Source: Salvia splendens
Taxonomy: Eukaryota > Streptophyta > Magnoliopsida > Lamiales > Lamiaceae
Length of the DNA: 64,000 nucleotides
Direction of reading: 5' to 3'
Assembly: GCF_004379255.2 (NCBI RefSeq)
Contig: NC_056033.1
Span: 43,364,719 to 43,428,718 of the forward strand
The notes below the pieces were generated by a model that saw nothing but the letters and a program-made list of their open reading frames with translations, did not search any database and had not been told where the DNA came from. How positions within the stretch are numbered: position 1 is the stretch's first letter; each line of letters opens with the position of its first letter. Shown here piece after piece: positions 33,001-44,460 of this stretch. Position numbers and translations under genes: made by a program.

Positions 33001-34812
33001 GTGTGTGGGGAAAGTGAGAGATAGGAGAGAATTATTGGTGTGGGAAATGGAAGAGAAATGTGGGTTTTAATAAATAAAAATTTCGAAAAAAAGAAGAAAA
33101 GGAAAACGCGTTGCATCGTCTGCGTGACCCGCAGTGGGGCGGACGATGCGTGTTCCGACGCCATCGTCCGCAGACGATGTATAGGGCGCGGACGATGCAT
33201 CGGGCATCGTCCGCATGGCTACAGCGGCGGACGATAGCCCGCCCGATACATCGGGCAGACGAGATGCTCTAATTAGTGTGACATCAAATAATTCAGCTAG
33301 GTGTTCACACACGTACATGAATGCTCTATGCACGCAGACTAACCTAGGAGCACTACTTAAGTCTATACACATAAATCCTGAGTACTTAATTATATTACCG
33401 CAATTACTTAAATCAACACTAGGATTTACAATTCCTTCAATAATAAAATAAATTTAGCAGCACATACATATAACTCGATCGTGTTTTTTTTTCAAACTCA
33501 CACTCTCATTTATCAATATTTTTTTCATCATTTCAAAATATTAATCAAAATTGTGGGTTTTTGAAGAAAAATTGCCAAAGATATGATTATCAAAAATTAC
33601 TAACTCAAAATAAATTATACACTTAAGAATCGTGCTACTTTTCTCATTATTTCGTATCCCTATAACCCTATTAGGTCAAGCGAGGCATAAATTAATTTTG
33701 ATTAACAAAATAAAATAAATTTATTACGATGTGGACTTTTTTTCTAGTCTAGAATTTCGGGACACATAATTAATTCTTAATTAATATAGATGAGTGGAAA
33801 AAAAGAGATGTAAATGCGAGACTTAATTAAAAATAGCACAAATTTCCACAAAAATCATGGAAGTTGAATCAATTCTCATATCTCCCCTCCCTAACATAAA
33901 TTTCAGATGGAAAAACCATGAAGTTTAATCAAGTGTGTGATGATTATGATATGGTAAGTGAGAAATGTCCATGGTTGATAAGTTAAATAAGTAGAGCAGA
34001 TGCACATGAAGATGAAGAATATGATGAAAAGAAAATAGGAGTACCTGATGAATTCCTTTGAGGGGAGTGAGGTTGACTCCAATGTCAGCAATACACGACA
34101 TAGTAGTTTTATCAGCAGCGTTAAGATGGCGATACCTGAGCAGACACTTGTCCATGTCCGCCGCCACAAGCTTGGCCAGAGGGAGGCTCATGATAAATCC
34201 GGCGCCGCCGAATCCCTGGCTGAAGGAGTACCAATAATTGGAGAGGATGAACTCGGACTGCCCCCCGAAGTAGTAATACTTGGTGTGATCGTAGCCCGAC
34301 AAGATTTGAAGCATGTTATCCACCACGAAAATGGAGTCGTCGTCGCCCATCACCAGCCACCGCATATTCTCGTGCTCCTCCTCCCTGTACACCTCCATGA
34401 TCGCGTGGATGATCCGCTGCGCCACCACGTCGCTCTTGTTCAGGAAGCGAGTGAGGTCGTCGGACACTCTGTACGGCGGGGACGCCGCCGACCAGGGGAG
34501 GAGGTCGCCGGTGGGGGCGGTGTCGAGGAAGAGGAGGCCGTGGGTGGCGTTGGGGCGCCACCATGACTCGATGTAGGCTTTGCGGTGGTGCCACGCCTTC
34601 TCCGACCCCACCAGCCCGAACACCAGGTGGTCGAGCGTTGTTGGTTGTTGGTTTTTAAGGAAAGGGGAGAAGAAGGAGGCGGAGGCAGGGGCCGAGGGGC
34701 ACTTTGGGTATTGGTTGGAGAGGGAGACGAAGATGATGTAGAAGATGAGCAACACAAGGGCAATGGTTTTGTATGGCCCGCCGGAGACATCCATTTTTGG
34801 GGAGGATGACAT
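30077..34812 (-). CDS. DUF604 fringe-like glycosyltransferase, copy 1
   Basis: A type II membrane protein of the plant DUF604 family (GT31/fringe-related), expected in the Golgi; donor and acceptor are unknown. Exons: 34812-34045, 30780-30238 and 30172-30077 (GT-AG, all phase 0), 468 residues. Residues 16-32 are the signal anchor. HLVFGLVGSEKAWHHRKAY, ESWWRPN and PPYRVSDD lead to the GDDDS metal-binding motif (Asp about 157-159), then GFGGAGFIMSLPLAKLVAAD. Exon 2 (SGFLSSHPKYPLLSLHHFD, STRHLMKA, QQTICYHRPTNWSFSISWGY) is the DUF604 region. Exon 3 ends with the Cys-pair motif SECCDVVRMDG. Intron 1 is 3,264 bp because it holds a 1.86-kb Harbinger element. No coding lesion is seen. Confidence 0.9.
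31409..33269 (-). mobile_element. PIF/Harbinger element C with transposase gene, in intron 1 of glycosyltransferase copy 1
   Basis: A 1,861-bp element. The left end GGGCATCAACAATGGGACG and the reverse complement of the right end (GAGCATCTCGTCTGCCCGAT) share the GRGCATC terminus, and TAA flanks both sides (31406-31408 and 33270-33272). The subterminal sequences (CCGCCCTATAG-type on the left, CGGACGATGC-type on the right) differ from those of elements A and B, so it is a different family. It carries a transposase gene but no ORF1. Its strand is the same as the host gene's. Confidence 0.85.
31640..32963 (-). pseudogene. Harbinger (HARBI1-like, DDE_Tnp_4) transposase, broken
   Basis: Minus-strand reading gives QLAYGTTADMFDKYLHVGET, CQALMKMHETAHDFPGMLG, the first catalytic Asp in SIDCMHWEW, ending WKNFPKAWRGQF...DHRLWI, then a TAG at 32221-32223 where a Trp is expected before HAYIGVAGSNND, which carries the second Asp. 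Near 32,040 a T run appears one base short, shifting the frame between VDGIYP and FKTISCPMGEKR. After that KQEAARKDVERAFGMLQARW, with the catalytic Glu, runs to the stop at 31640. The upstream part from ATG 32963 (MRPDNDW) does not join in frame and contains a second copy of the HETAHDFPG segment. All three DDE residues can be recognised, but no single frame contains them. Confidence 0.85.
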
Positions 34813-34871
34813 TTTTGTTTATACGACTATATATGAGTACTATTATTTGTTTTCTACGTACTTTATATATA

Positions 34872-35074
34872 CTCCATCTGTCCCACTCTAAATGGACTAT
34901 TTCTATTCTCACACGGAATTTTATGTAGTGTTTTTTTGTGAGTTAACTGGAAAAAATAAAGTAAGATAGATGACAAAAGTAGAGAGATTGATGTTTCTAT
35001 TTTTTGAAATATATTATTTAAAGTGAGGCATCAAAAAAATGAAAATGGTTCACTTAGAGTGGAACATAAAAGAG
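34872..35074. mobile_element. Stowaway-like MITE upstream of glycosyltransferase copy 1
   Basis: The left end CTCCATCTGTCCCACTCTAA pairs with the reverse complement of the right end (CTCTTTTATGTTCCACTCTA). It is 203 bp with TA on both flanks, inserted about 60 bp upstream of the ATG of copy 1, so it may contribute to its promoter or 5' UTR. Confidence 0.6.
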
Positions 35075-36413
35075 TATAAAAGATGAACAATGGATCTTCA
35101 TTTCTTTGTGATGACGTGAACTCCGATTTACCGAGTGAAAGAGAAAGAGAAACACTAGCTAGTACAAAGGTAGGTTCTAACCGCTAAGTATCTTCCTTCG
35201 TCCACAATTAAGTGATATCATAAGTTGATTTGACTCAAAATTTTAAGAAATGTAATGAATAGTGAGAATAAGTCATTGTTGTGTGAATACTAGTGTATTT
35301 TATTTCATACTAATAAAATTCTCCATTTACCCTTTTTAAATTTAAAAGTTGAAGAAATCAATCTCGAATCAAATCATTCGTAGGTTAGAGAAATCGTTCA
35401 ACTCCATGTAGAATACAAATTTTTAGTATACAATAGAATTTCCACAAAATTTTGCAATTCCATGAAAATTCATAATACTTTTTTACATTTTCTAAAATTT
35501 GGACCACTTTTGCAAATCACTCCAAAGATCCAGGCATAGACTATGATTAATCCTATACAAATATGAAAACATGTATGTGTCGTTGCATATACTCAACGGC
35601 AACGAGTTTATGTGAGATTGAGTTAGCTTAACTCTTTAAATTAGGATAACATGAGATTAACGTGATAACTCCACCACTATGCACATGCTCATCTTCTTTC
35701 AGTAATTTAAAGGCTTTTATATATTGTTTCTGACCTTTTTGTATGCAATTAAACTTTGCTACCATTGTACTGAATTGAAAAAATATAGTATTCCAAGTGA
35801 TAGAGTAGTGTCAAATGAGTTGACTATTCCAATATTTTAAAAATAATAATAATAAAAAGTTTAGCAATATATTAATTTGTTTTGATAAAACGCCGTTGTT
35901 AGCTGGATACTTGGATTCACCAATCTAATCAGGGCTACCAATTACACATTGTTGTAATAACTTACAATTTTAAGCTAAAATGAGTACTTGGATTAGTATT
36001 TAAAACTTAGGGTATGTAATTTTATAAAAATTTGTCATTTCTTAACAACAATTTAAAGCATGGAATATATTTTTTCAGATTTTAATTCGTTTATTAATTG
36101 CCACTTTTTCAAGGGTGACTGTACTAATTAGAGGTCAATAAATGCTTAGGAGAAGTAGAGCTCAATTATGGAAAAATAACTTCAATTAGATGCCCACATG
36201 AATATATTAAAAGGTGTCGTAATTGAAATCCAGGTCTGGTGAATCGACCATTAGATGAAGGACAGATTGATATGAGAGTGTTAGTTGGTTGTCATAAGTA
36301 AGTTTACATTATTAATATCTTAATTATTCATATAATTCAACAATAAAATTTTGAAATTGCCACTAGACGACTCTACTATTTGATGCGAAAAACGAATAAA
36401 TAGGCTTATCTTA

Positions 36414-36675
36414 CTCCATCCGTTCGCCATTAGATGTCCTATTTTTGACCGACTTGAATTTTAAGAAATTGTTTGACTTTATAAAAAAAATGGTAGAAAA
36501 AGTTAGTGCATTGTAGGTTCCACTTTTATAATTTTATTTTATAGTAATAAAATGTGAGTCTCCTTGTTTAATATGAGTCCACTTTTATATTTTTATTTTA
36601 TAGTAAAAATGAAACGAGACATTTATTGACTGACGGATAAAAAATAAAAGGACATTTAATGGCACACTTAGGGAG
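36414..36675. mobile_element. Stowaway-like MITE
   Basis: CTCCATCCGTTCGCCATTAG on the left and, reverse-complemented, CTCCCTAAGTGTGCCATTAA on the right; 262 bp, TA on both sides. Non-coding. Confidence 0.6.
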
Positions 36676-36714
36676 TAGTATTTTACTATTATGTTTGGTG
36701 CAACTTGTTTCATA

Positions 36715-37014
36715 TTCCCCGTCCATGATTAAGTGTAATCGATGAAATGCTTCATGGAGTTGAAAATAAGCATAGATACGGAGATGACTGAATAAGACAA
36801 CCTTTCGCAAGTTTATTTTTTCAAACGTCTTTAATTAAGTGTCTCATTTACTTTTTACTACTTTTTGTAATGGACCCCACATTTACTAATTCATTTAACT
36901 CACAATTTTAAAATTACTATGTACTATAAAAGTAAGACCTACACTCAGTTTCTATTACATTTGTTAAAATCTGTATTAAATTAGCTTAGGACACTTAATC
37001 GTGGGAAGAGGGAG
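36715..37014. mobile_element. Stowaway-like MITE, second of a close pair
   Basis: TTCCCCGTCCATGATTAAGT on the left and, reverse-complemented, CTCCCTCTTCCCACGATTAA on the right; 300 bp, TA on both sides. It begins only 39 bp after the previous MITE. Confidence 0.55.
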
Positions 37015-37106
37015 TACCATTTCCGCCAACATTCACAAATTGAGGCATATAATTCATGGAGTACCATTTCCCCCAACATTCACAAGTTGAGGCATATAAT
37101 TCATTT
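37013..37106. repeat. 47-bp tandem duplication
   Basis: Two adjacent copies, 37013-37059 and 37060-37106, of a unit starting AGTACCATTTC and containing CAACATTCACAA, differing at about four positions. The first copy overlaps the right end and TA flank of the MITE at 36715-37014, so the duplication post-dates that insertion. Confidence 0.8.
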
Positions 37107-37351
37107 TATTTATTAGTATATCAATAGTATAAATCATTATGTTATCAAGAGTTAATCGTGTTATAAATGTCAATCGATTCCCTAAAAAAATGAAATGTAA
37201 TGTCAATCGCATCAACCCACTTAATTTTGACCCGTTGTAGCATTATTTGTTTCTATGAATCCAAAAGATTAAGATTTCGAGTAAATTAGTTGGGCCAATC
37301 ATGTTTAGAAAGTTTTGAAATCTTTTATTATGATAACAATTGTTGGGCTCT

Positions 37352-38450
37352 ATGTAACACCCTGACTTTTTCCACTCTTTTTATTTGTTCTCATAGTGAC
37401 ATCTTTTGTGCATCTGGAAAAAAATTTCGGCTTTGTTTTGTTTGTCGAGAGAAGAAATATCATTTTAGGCCTATAACAATTATTCTTTTTCTATCTCAAT
37501 TTATTCATTTTCAAGCCCAATTCTTTTTTAAACTATTTCTTTTTGAAGCCTAATTTTGGAGAAGACCAAGTCAGCTTTTGTTTCATCAATTTTGAGCCCT
37601 TCTCCACTTCCTTTTGGATTACCACATCTGAGACGGGGAGGAAATCAGATTTTAAACATAGGAGAAAATCTCGGTCATATCTCAACAAACGTAGTCATAT
37701 CTCGGTCATATCTCAACAAACGTAGACGCTCAGTTTATATATATAGGGTTCTTGTATCTTTTTCTCGATCAAATTAACCGAGAGTAGAGCTATAGAGAAG
37801 GGTAGGAGGGAGAAGACGAACGACGACGAGCCGGCGGGGAGAGCAGCGGCTGCTTGGCAGCAACGACACTGATGGGCAGAAGCAACAACATAACTGGATG
37901 ACTCCGGACTGGTGCCGACGATGGAGTTGTGACAGAGGCGACGACTGCGCGGTGACTGGCCGAGAATTAGAATCGATTTGGTGGCGGTGATGCAGAAATA
38001 TCAGCAGCAGCGTGACTGGACAGACGGAGGAGAAATGACTGACGGAGGATTATTTTTCCGGATCGAACGGCGATGGGCGTCGCTGAAGGCGCCGTGATTC
38101 GGGCAGAGGCGACGTCGCTGCCTGTGCGTCTCCGGCAGTGGCAGAGAGGGCGAGGAGCAGGGGCTGACCGCGACTTCGATGCGGCGGCGCGACGGGCCAA
38201 ACAGCGAGGCAGTGATAGCAGCTGCGCGAGAAAGGCATTGACGTAGACTCGCCGCGATTCAGATCTGGACGGCGATGTACGGAGGTAGAAGGAGAGAAAG
38301 AGAATTACCGAGGAGGCGCTATGGTGAGCTCGTCGCTGTGAACGCGGTGGCTGTGGCAGAAATTGAGACCGGAAAGATGGAGGGAAACGACGGGGCTGGA
38401 CAACTACCAGCACGGGGAAGAGACGAGAGAGAGTAATGTATGGCTTATAA
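37352..38450. other. Unassigned block with LTR-like start and GC-rich core
   Basis: The block begins TGTAACACCCTGACTTTTTC, like the first bases of many plant LTRs. It contains TATATATATAGGGTTC near 37736, which could be a TATA box, and then a GC-rich, GA-rich region (about 37790-38430) unlike its surroundings. A 148-codon minus-strand frame (38413-37967) is Ser/Arg/Ala-rich low complexity and not convincing as a protein. A 24-base motif with CGGTCATATCTCAACAAACG occurs twice near 37672 and 37704. A solo LTR or the 5' end of a decayed retrotransposon is possible; no second end or target duplication was found. Confidence 0.35.
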
Positions 38451-39199
38451 ATTATTTGTTCAACTTTATTTTTGTAACATAAAAGTAATGTATGGCTTAT
38501 AATATTATATCAACACTTTATAATAGTGAAAAATATTGTATCCACGTCGTCCAAAGTTGTGGAGGGACAGTAAAGGGGAAAGTGGGAGACAAGACCCCAG
38601 ACTCAATATTAATTAAGTTAACAAAAATAGGGAAGAAAATAATTTGAATAATTATAGTAGTATTAATTATTAATGAGTTACAGCCATGAGCCAACCCATA
38701 TCGTTATCGTGTCCTTAAGGGATATGGTGAGAATATAAATGCGAGAAGGTATAATATTAACTCATTAATTTTGTGTGAATTTGTATCACATTTTCGTGCT
38801 AGTTTATAGTGTTATATTTTCATACTGCGAATAAGGATATTGCTTTAATAGCACACTGAAGAAGTAAAGTGACGCAGAAGCCAAACTACTGTAGTTAGGT
38901 TCAAATGGAAGATTAACCAAATAAAATGATACAGTACTATACTATTTTTCGAATTCCAATGCATCTAGTATAGCAACATTTTCTTTAAAAATTGCAACAT
39001 GTTGGTGTAGTCACATTTGATAACTATTAATTACTTGAGTGTTAAAAATTTCTGTTGCGTCAATCATTAACTTCTAAAAGGTCAACATAACACAAGGGAG
39101 AAAGAGTAGTCCATATCTGATCCAATGATTTCGAGACGCCTAAACGGAAAGGTTACTTTTATCTCAAGAAATACATATAATCAAGTAAAGTGTGTTTTC

Positions 39200-39415
39200 A
39201 TTAAATAATAGAGGAGGTGAATATATATTTGATTGTAGTGTGTGCTGAATGAGAGGAACAATTGGGGAGGCGGAGGTGGAGCATATGTAGTGATAAGTTC
39301 ATGGTGCTGAACCGATTTCTCCACCGCCTCAAGAAAGAAAGTGTGTGGGGGCTCCAAACGGTTCTTGGAGGGAAATATTGGATCCCAAGGATGATAGGAG
39401 ACCTGATAAATCAAT
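39200..39415 (-). pseudogene. Degenerate DUF604 glycosyltransferase exon-2 fragment
   Basis: On the minus strand a TTTGCAG acceptor is followed by ATTGATTTATCAGG (encoding IDLSG, as at the start of exon 2 in copies 1 to 3). After a deletion and frame change, DPIFPSKNR matches DPIFPSMDR of the intact copies. Further on, the poorly conserved LSFSTHYNQIYIH lines up with SFSISWGYSAHIYE. The region between is shortened and Pro-rich. No exon 1 or exon 3 lies nearby. I interpret it as a relic of a fourth copy in the cluster. Confidence 0.6.
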
Positions 39416-39904
39416 CTGCAAATTTTACCAACGTTAATAACTATGCACAAATTAAATCCTTTGGAACTTATCATTAAATTTATAGAAAGAAAATTATGTG
39501 TAATGTGGTAAAGATGAATGAGCTGGTAATAATTCTACTCTACTATTGAGAGTATTAAAGGAATTTCATGTGTGATGGGATGTGTGTTGTGGTTGTTTGT
39601 GTTGGCCTTATTGATGAGGTTGGGTGGCAAAATTGGAAAAGTTTTTACTAAATTTCTTACTCGATCGGTTAATTCCAAAGTTTGGACCTTGTAGCAAATT
39701 ATACCAAATATTTTTAGTGTTTTGATAATATTTTGTATGTGTGTTCTTATCTAGTTGGAAATAAAACGCGACATTACTCAATGAATTATGTGAAACAAAA
39801 AACATATAAATTTGCATATTGATATATACTCATGTAGTACTCAAAAGAGAGGGGAAGTGTTTACATGTATTGAAAACCAGATAATGGTAATAGGAAAGTA
39901 GTAG
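39416..39904. other. Intergenic spacer before the ABCG gene
   Basis: AT-rich, holding the 3' UTR of the ABCG transporter at the right. No other feature is seen. Confidence 0.5.
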
Positions 39905-42900
39905 CTAGGTTGAGTGAAGTGGGGAGTTGCGGCCCTCTTGAGAAGACAATGAATGCCTCTTGGAAGAAGAAGGAAAAGGCGGCGGCCGGCGCCTAAGATG
40001 GTCAAGTGTCCTCTTTGTATAGTAAGTATGAAACACTGGCATGGCTCTCTCCTTCAACTTGAGTATTGTAAAGAACAGCAATCTGTAGGCTACCAGAATG
40101 GCAGCAACGGCAACCAAATCCCACCATTTCGAATGGCGCAGAGAGATCCCTAGCAATGAGCTTAGAACATATTCCCCCTTTAGCTTCGGCTGCCCCTCCA
40201 CCGGACCCTCAAACTCCATTCCAATCATGTCGTTTTTATAAGCCCCCTATTCGACAGTTGGTAAAAAATCACATTTTGGTGTAAAAAGAAAACTACTAGG
40301 AATTGGTCTTAGGAAAACAGACAACGCCTTTAGATAACACATCCAACTGAAAACACTAGATAAGTCTATGTGCTACTTATCCTATGGAAACTTAAATCAG
40401 ATAGTAATAAAATTTGTGAGAATTTAAGGTTATGCGCCTTAGTTCTTACTTGTAGGCCCCAAGCCATGTAGTTGATGTAAGAGATGGGATATTTCCAAAA
40501 TATCAAAGGAAGATCAGGAAGCAGCCGGAAAAAACCAGCTGTAGCCATCATGATGCCCTAAAACAAAACATTTGTGTTAAAACTAGGTTGGTAATGAATG
40601 GTGAACAATAATATAGAGTACTTACAATGAAACCTGCGCCGACAACGACTCCCATGAGGAAATTGGGGACGAGGGCGGCAACCACCATCATGCAGCTCTC
40701 AACGACGGAGATGGAGAGAAGAAGGTCGATGAAAGCGTACATGAAGTGGGAAAAGCCAGGGTGATATTTCACCATGAAGTATGTAATACACACTGAACTG
40801 AATGACATCACCATCAAGAAAGGAAATGAAGAGATGAAGTTAGATAGTATGTACACTCCTACACCATAATGTCCGTTGAGCCTTTCTTTGTTGAATACCT
40901 AACAAAAAAACAAGAATATATGTATTATATGAATTAATGAGCAAGTGAACCGTTGCCAAATGAAAATAAACAAATACTGTAGCTCAAACTGGTGTAAAAA
41001 AAGAAGTGAAATAGTTCATTCACAGAATTGTACAATACTTGGTACGAGACAAACCAAACACTACTAAGGTTCCATAAGAGAATTGAAATCTCATGAGCTA
41101 AGTACGGTTCCATTCATTAAGTATATGAATGAGAAACCAACCAAATTCTACTGAGGCTTATATAGTTTTCTTCATATGGACTTATGCAATGATTTTCAAT
41201 TCTATCTTTACATCGACGAGAGACGACTAACCTTGATTTCTTCGATGAATGAAGGGAAGCCTCCGATGGCCATGAATGTCATAAAACCGGACACAAAGCC
41301 ACCACATGCTCCTCTAGCCATAATAGCATGATAACCAGATCCAACATCGTGGAAGACTGAACCCACACAAAGAGAGACCACAATATAGATGAGAATTCGA
41401 AGCCAATAATACCCAAAATCTCGAGACATGTTTGTGAACGAGCGCTTTATCAAAACCATAAGTTGCTTCCTCCATCTTGCATGGCTCCCTCTACTAATTT
41501 CCTCATACACTAATCCTTCCTGCACCATGTATAATGCATAATGTATATATAGCTCAGCCAATTAAAGACGCCCTTAGTCAGATTTGTGATTGAAATACTC
41601 ACAGTAACAGAAAACTGTTTGATCTTTGCCCGGGCTCTTTCGGCGAGTTTGGAATTTTGGTATTTGTGTAGAAGCTTGGCTCTGATCTCTGCTGTGGTTG
41701 AATGCATATCTTGGGATCCTATTACCCTGTGCGATCCTACGAGTGCAGTGTTTACGTAGTCAAAGTCTGCATTGATACAACGAAGGTAATGGTCGGAAGG
41801 GCTCCTGGTGTCCGGACATGGAAATCCCGCTTCAGCAAAGAACTGCAGAAACATTGAAGAGTGAGAAATTAAAGTTTGGATTTATTGATTCTGAATTATA
41901 TATGGTACCTCAAGTGCGGGTGCGGCCTCTCCGAAGTAGACGGTTTGGCCGGAGGAGAGAAGCAAGAGATCATCAAAGAGAGAGAAAACCTCAGTGCTGG
42001 GCTGGTGAATGGTGGTGATGATGGTTCTGCGGCGGCGGGCGATGCTTCTGAGAGCCTGGGCTACAAAGAAGGCGGAGGCGCTGTCGAGGCCGGTGGTGGG
42101 CTCGTCGAGGAAGAGAAGGTGCGGCTGCGTTATGATCTCGAGGGCGATGCTCAGCCGCTTCTTCTCGCCGCCGCTGATCCCTCTCAAGTGCCAGTTTCCG
42201 ATGAGGTGATCAGCGCAGTCCTCCAGTCCTAACTCGGCGATCGTGTTTTCGATTATCTCCGCAGTATGTTGCTTGCTTGGAAGCCTCAGGGAAGCTGAAT
42301 ATGCGATGCTTTCTTTCACTGTTAGACTCCCTAAAACCACATCTTCTTGGCTTACGTAAGCCTGCATTCAGATCGCCATCTTTTTTTACTACTCCTTACT
42401 AGTAGTACTAATTTACTTTTAGATTATGAGAATAATTATTTAATGCTACTATTTCAATTCTTTAATTAGGTTTCTATTAATACCAACAATTTGATTCATT
42501 ACAAAATCAATATGAAAGGAAAATTACAGGATTTACCTTTTTCCTTCATTAAAAATAACTTCTGTTTATACTAGTATTTTATTAATACTATACAATCAAT
42601 TCGATATCATATCAATAAATGAATTAGAAATGCAGGTAGTGAAAGAGACGTAGCATGCTATATGACGAAACGACATTTAAGATGTTGAGCTGATTTCAGA
42701 TCATTCAACTACCCATACTTTGAATTCATTGGTTCTGTTCTGCCTCTCAAATACCAATAATTAGTAGTTCCAATTTTTAATCGCTTCATATATAGATTTC
42801 CCGTATGAGGAATAATATTAATTCTGTCCAAATTTAGTCAATATACTCAACCACAAATTCAATGCTCTCCCTTGTAGTATCTCTCTATGTCTCCCATGTA

Positions 42901-44460
42901 TGCATCTGCACACACTCTAAACCAGTGTTTTAAAAACCGGAACCGATTCACTTGTTGTGTCCAATCCCATTTGGTTAACTTTTTAACCGAAAAATATAAC
43001 CCGTCTACTTTGGCCGAGCATTTTTCAAAGAAAATCAATTATCTCTTTGCCATTTGACAACATATTAAACACATTATCTACTGCAACACAACCAGACATT
43101 ATGAAATTTAAATATTTTTACATTACTATTTGTCTATTTTTTATCAACTTCATTAGTTAATAACTGCAAACAATTATTTCGTAAAAGTAACAAGGTACAA
43201 ATTCAAAATAAAAGATTAATTCATGCGTATTATAAGTACAATTTTATGACTTACAACAATGCCATAGTGAAGTGACTTTTTTATCTTTCCATTGAGAAGA
43301 ACGTTCCCAGAAGTTACCACGTTTCCTGAAAGCCTGCCTGCAAAACAAATGCATAATAAATTAGATTAGATACATATTTAGTTACGTATTTATTCTAAAT
43401 TTAGTGCACACAACCACCACAAACAACAACATAAGTAAAAAGTGGAGATTTTTTTCAGTAATAGCTGCAGCAGAAGACAAGTGTGTTGTTTCTCTACTTA
43501 GTAAATATGGTCAAGCAAAACTGTCACAAACTCCAATCATATTAATGAGCTACCCATCTACTATTTATTATTCACTTATTCTTTTTTTTTTTGCTTTTAA
43601 AATTAATGTATTTTAGACTGTAAAAATAGCTCTAAATATAGAATGTAATTCGGACATACCCTAAATCAAATCGATGACATTTACTAATTACTATGGTAGA
43701 AATATGGTAAATAGAAAGCAAATTAAATGCTTCTTTAAATTCATATGAGGTGTCTTCTTACCGCATGCATTGCTGTTCAATAATTTATTATCACCGATTA
43801 CTTGAGTTTATCTTTTTGCCAGAAATTGGGTATTTTATGTCGTCTTGCACTTTATGATAATCTCATAGTCAAGCATAATAAGCATTAAATATATAGTTGA
43901 ATAGAAAATTTTATTCAATTGTAAGAAATTCAAATGATCTTCTCTAAGACTTTCTAATTGAATGCACCTTTGACACCAAGAAGAATTTATGTCATATTGT
44001 TACTATCACATAACTAAAAGTTATGGAGTAGTATTTTTTATAGTATATATACTCAATAATTGTAATTTACTAACATAAAGCTTGATGCATGGTTAAATAA
44101 AAGTTTTGGGTTAATTATACAAGTATGACACAACACAAAACAAAGGTCGAGGTTCGAGTCACCAAGAGTGCATTAATGCATGTGAACTAACATCTTTAAG
44201 AAAACAAGTAATCTATGGTGAGGGAGAGAGAGACCTGCAAGAGAATTAAGAAAGGTGGACTTGCCGGAGCCGGAAGGGCCCATAACGGCCATGAATCTTC
44301 CGGGAAGGGCGAAACCGGTTAAGCCATTGAGCAACTTTCTGGTGGGGCCATTGCTGGAGCTGGGGAGGAGCGCCGTCAAGTCCTCCCACGCCAGGAATGC
44401 CGCCGCTCCTTCCCCAACCTCTACATCTCTTGCTATTGATGATGATATTTCTATCTCCAT
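39905..44460 (-). CDS. ABC transporter G family half-transporter, ABCG12/13/15-like
   Basis: Plant ABCG (WBC) half-transporters of this clade export wax, cutin or sporopollenin-type lipids through the plasma membrane as dimers. Eight exons: 44460-44235, 43337-43255, 42361-41909, 41842-41603, 41519-41232, 40898-40626, 40557-40450 and 40246-39905, all GT-AG, giving 670 residues (the family has about 690). The ATPase domain is first: Walker [10 protein letters not shown] (residues 61-69), signature ISGGEKKR (about 165), Walker B LLFLDEP (about 185-191) and the switch His in TTIHQPS. The transmembrane domain follows ([55 protein letters not shown]). The end, with [20 protein letters not shown] and [13 protein letters not shown], resembles ABCG15-type C-termini. 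The start is the ATG at 44460, just after a (TA)n tract. No lesion is seen. Confidence 0.92.

Larger units (their letters stand above)
34813..39199. other. Intergenic DNA rich in MITEs
   Basis: Promoter side of glycosyltransferase copy 1 on the left, then three TA-flanked MITEs (34872-35074, 36414-36675, 36715-37014), a 47-bp tandem duplication (37013-37106) and a GC-rich block with no known gene (37352-38450), each listed separately. The remainder is AT-rich without supported features. Confidence 0.5.

Noticed and set aside
34048..34566. 172-codon plus-strand open frame
   Set aside because: Reverse strand of exon 1 of glycosyltransferase copy 1.
37967..38413. 148-codon minus-strand open frame in the GC-rich block
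   Set aside because: Low-complexity Ser/Arg/Ala sequence without a recognisable domain, splice context or start context; the block itself is reported as unassigned.
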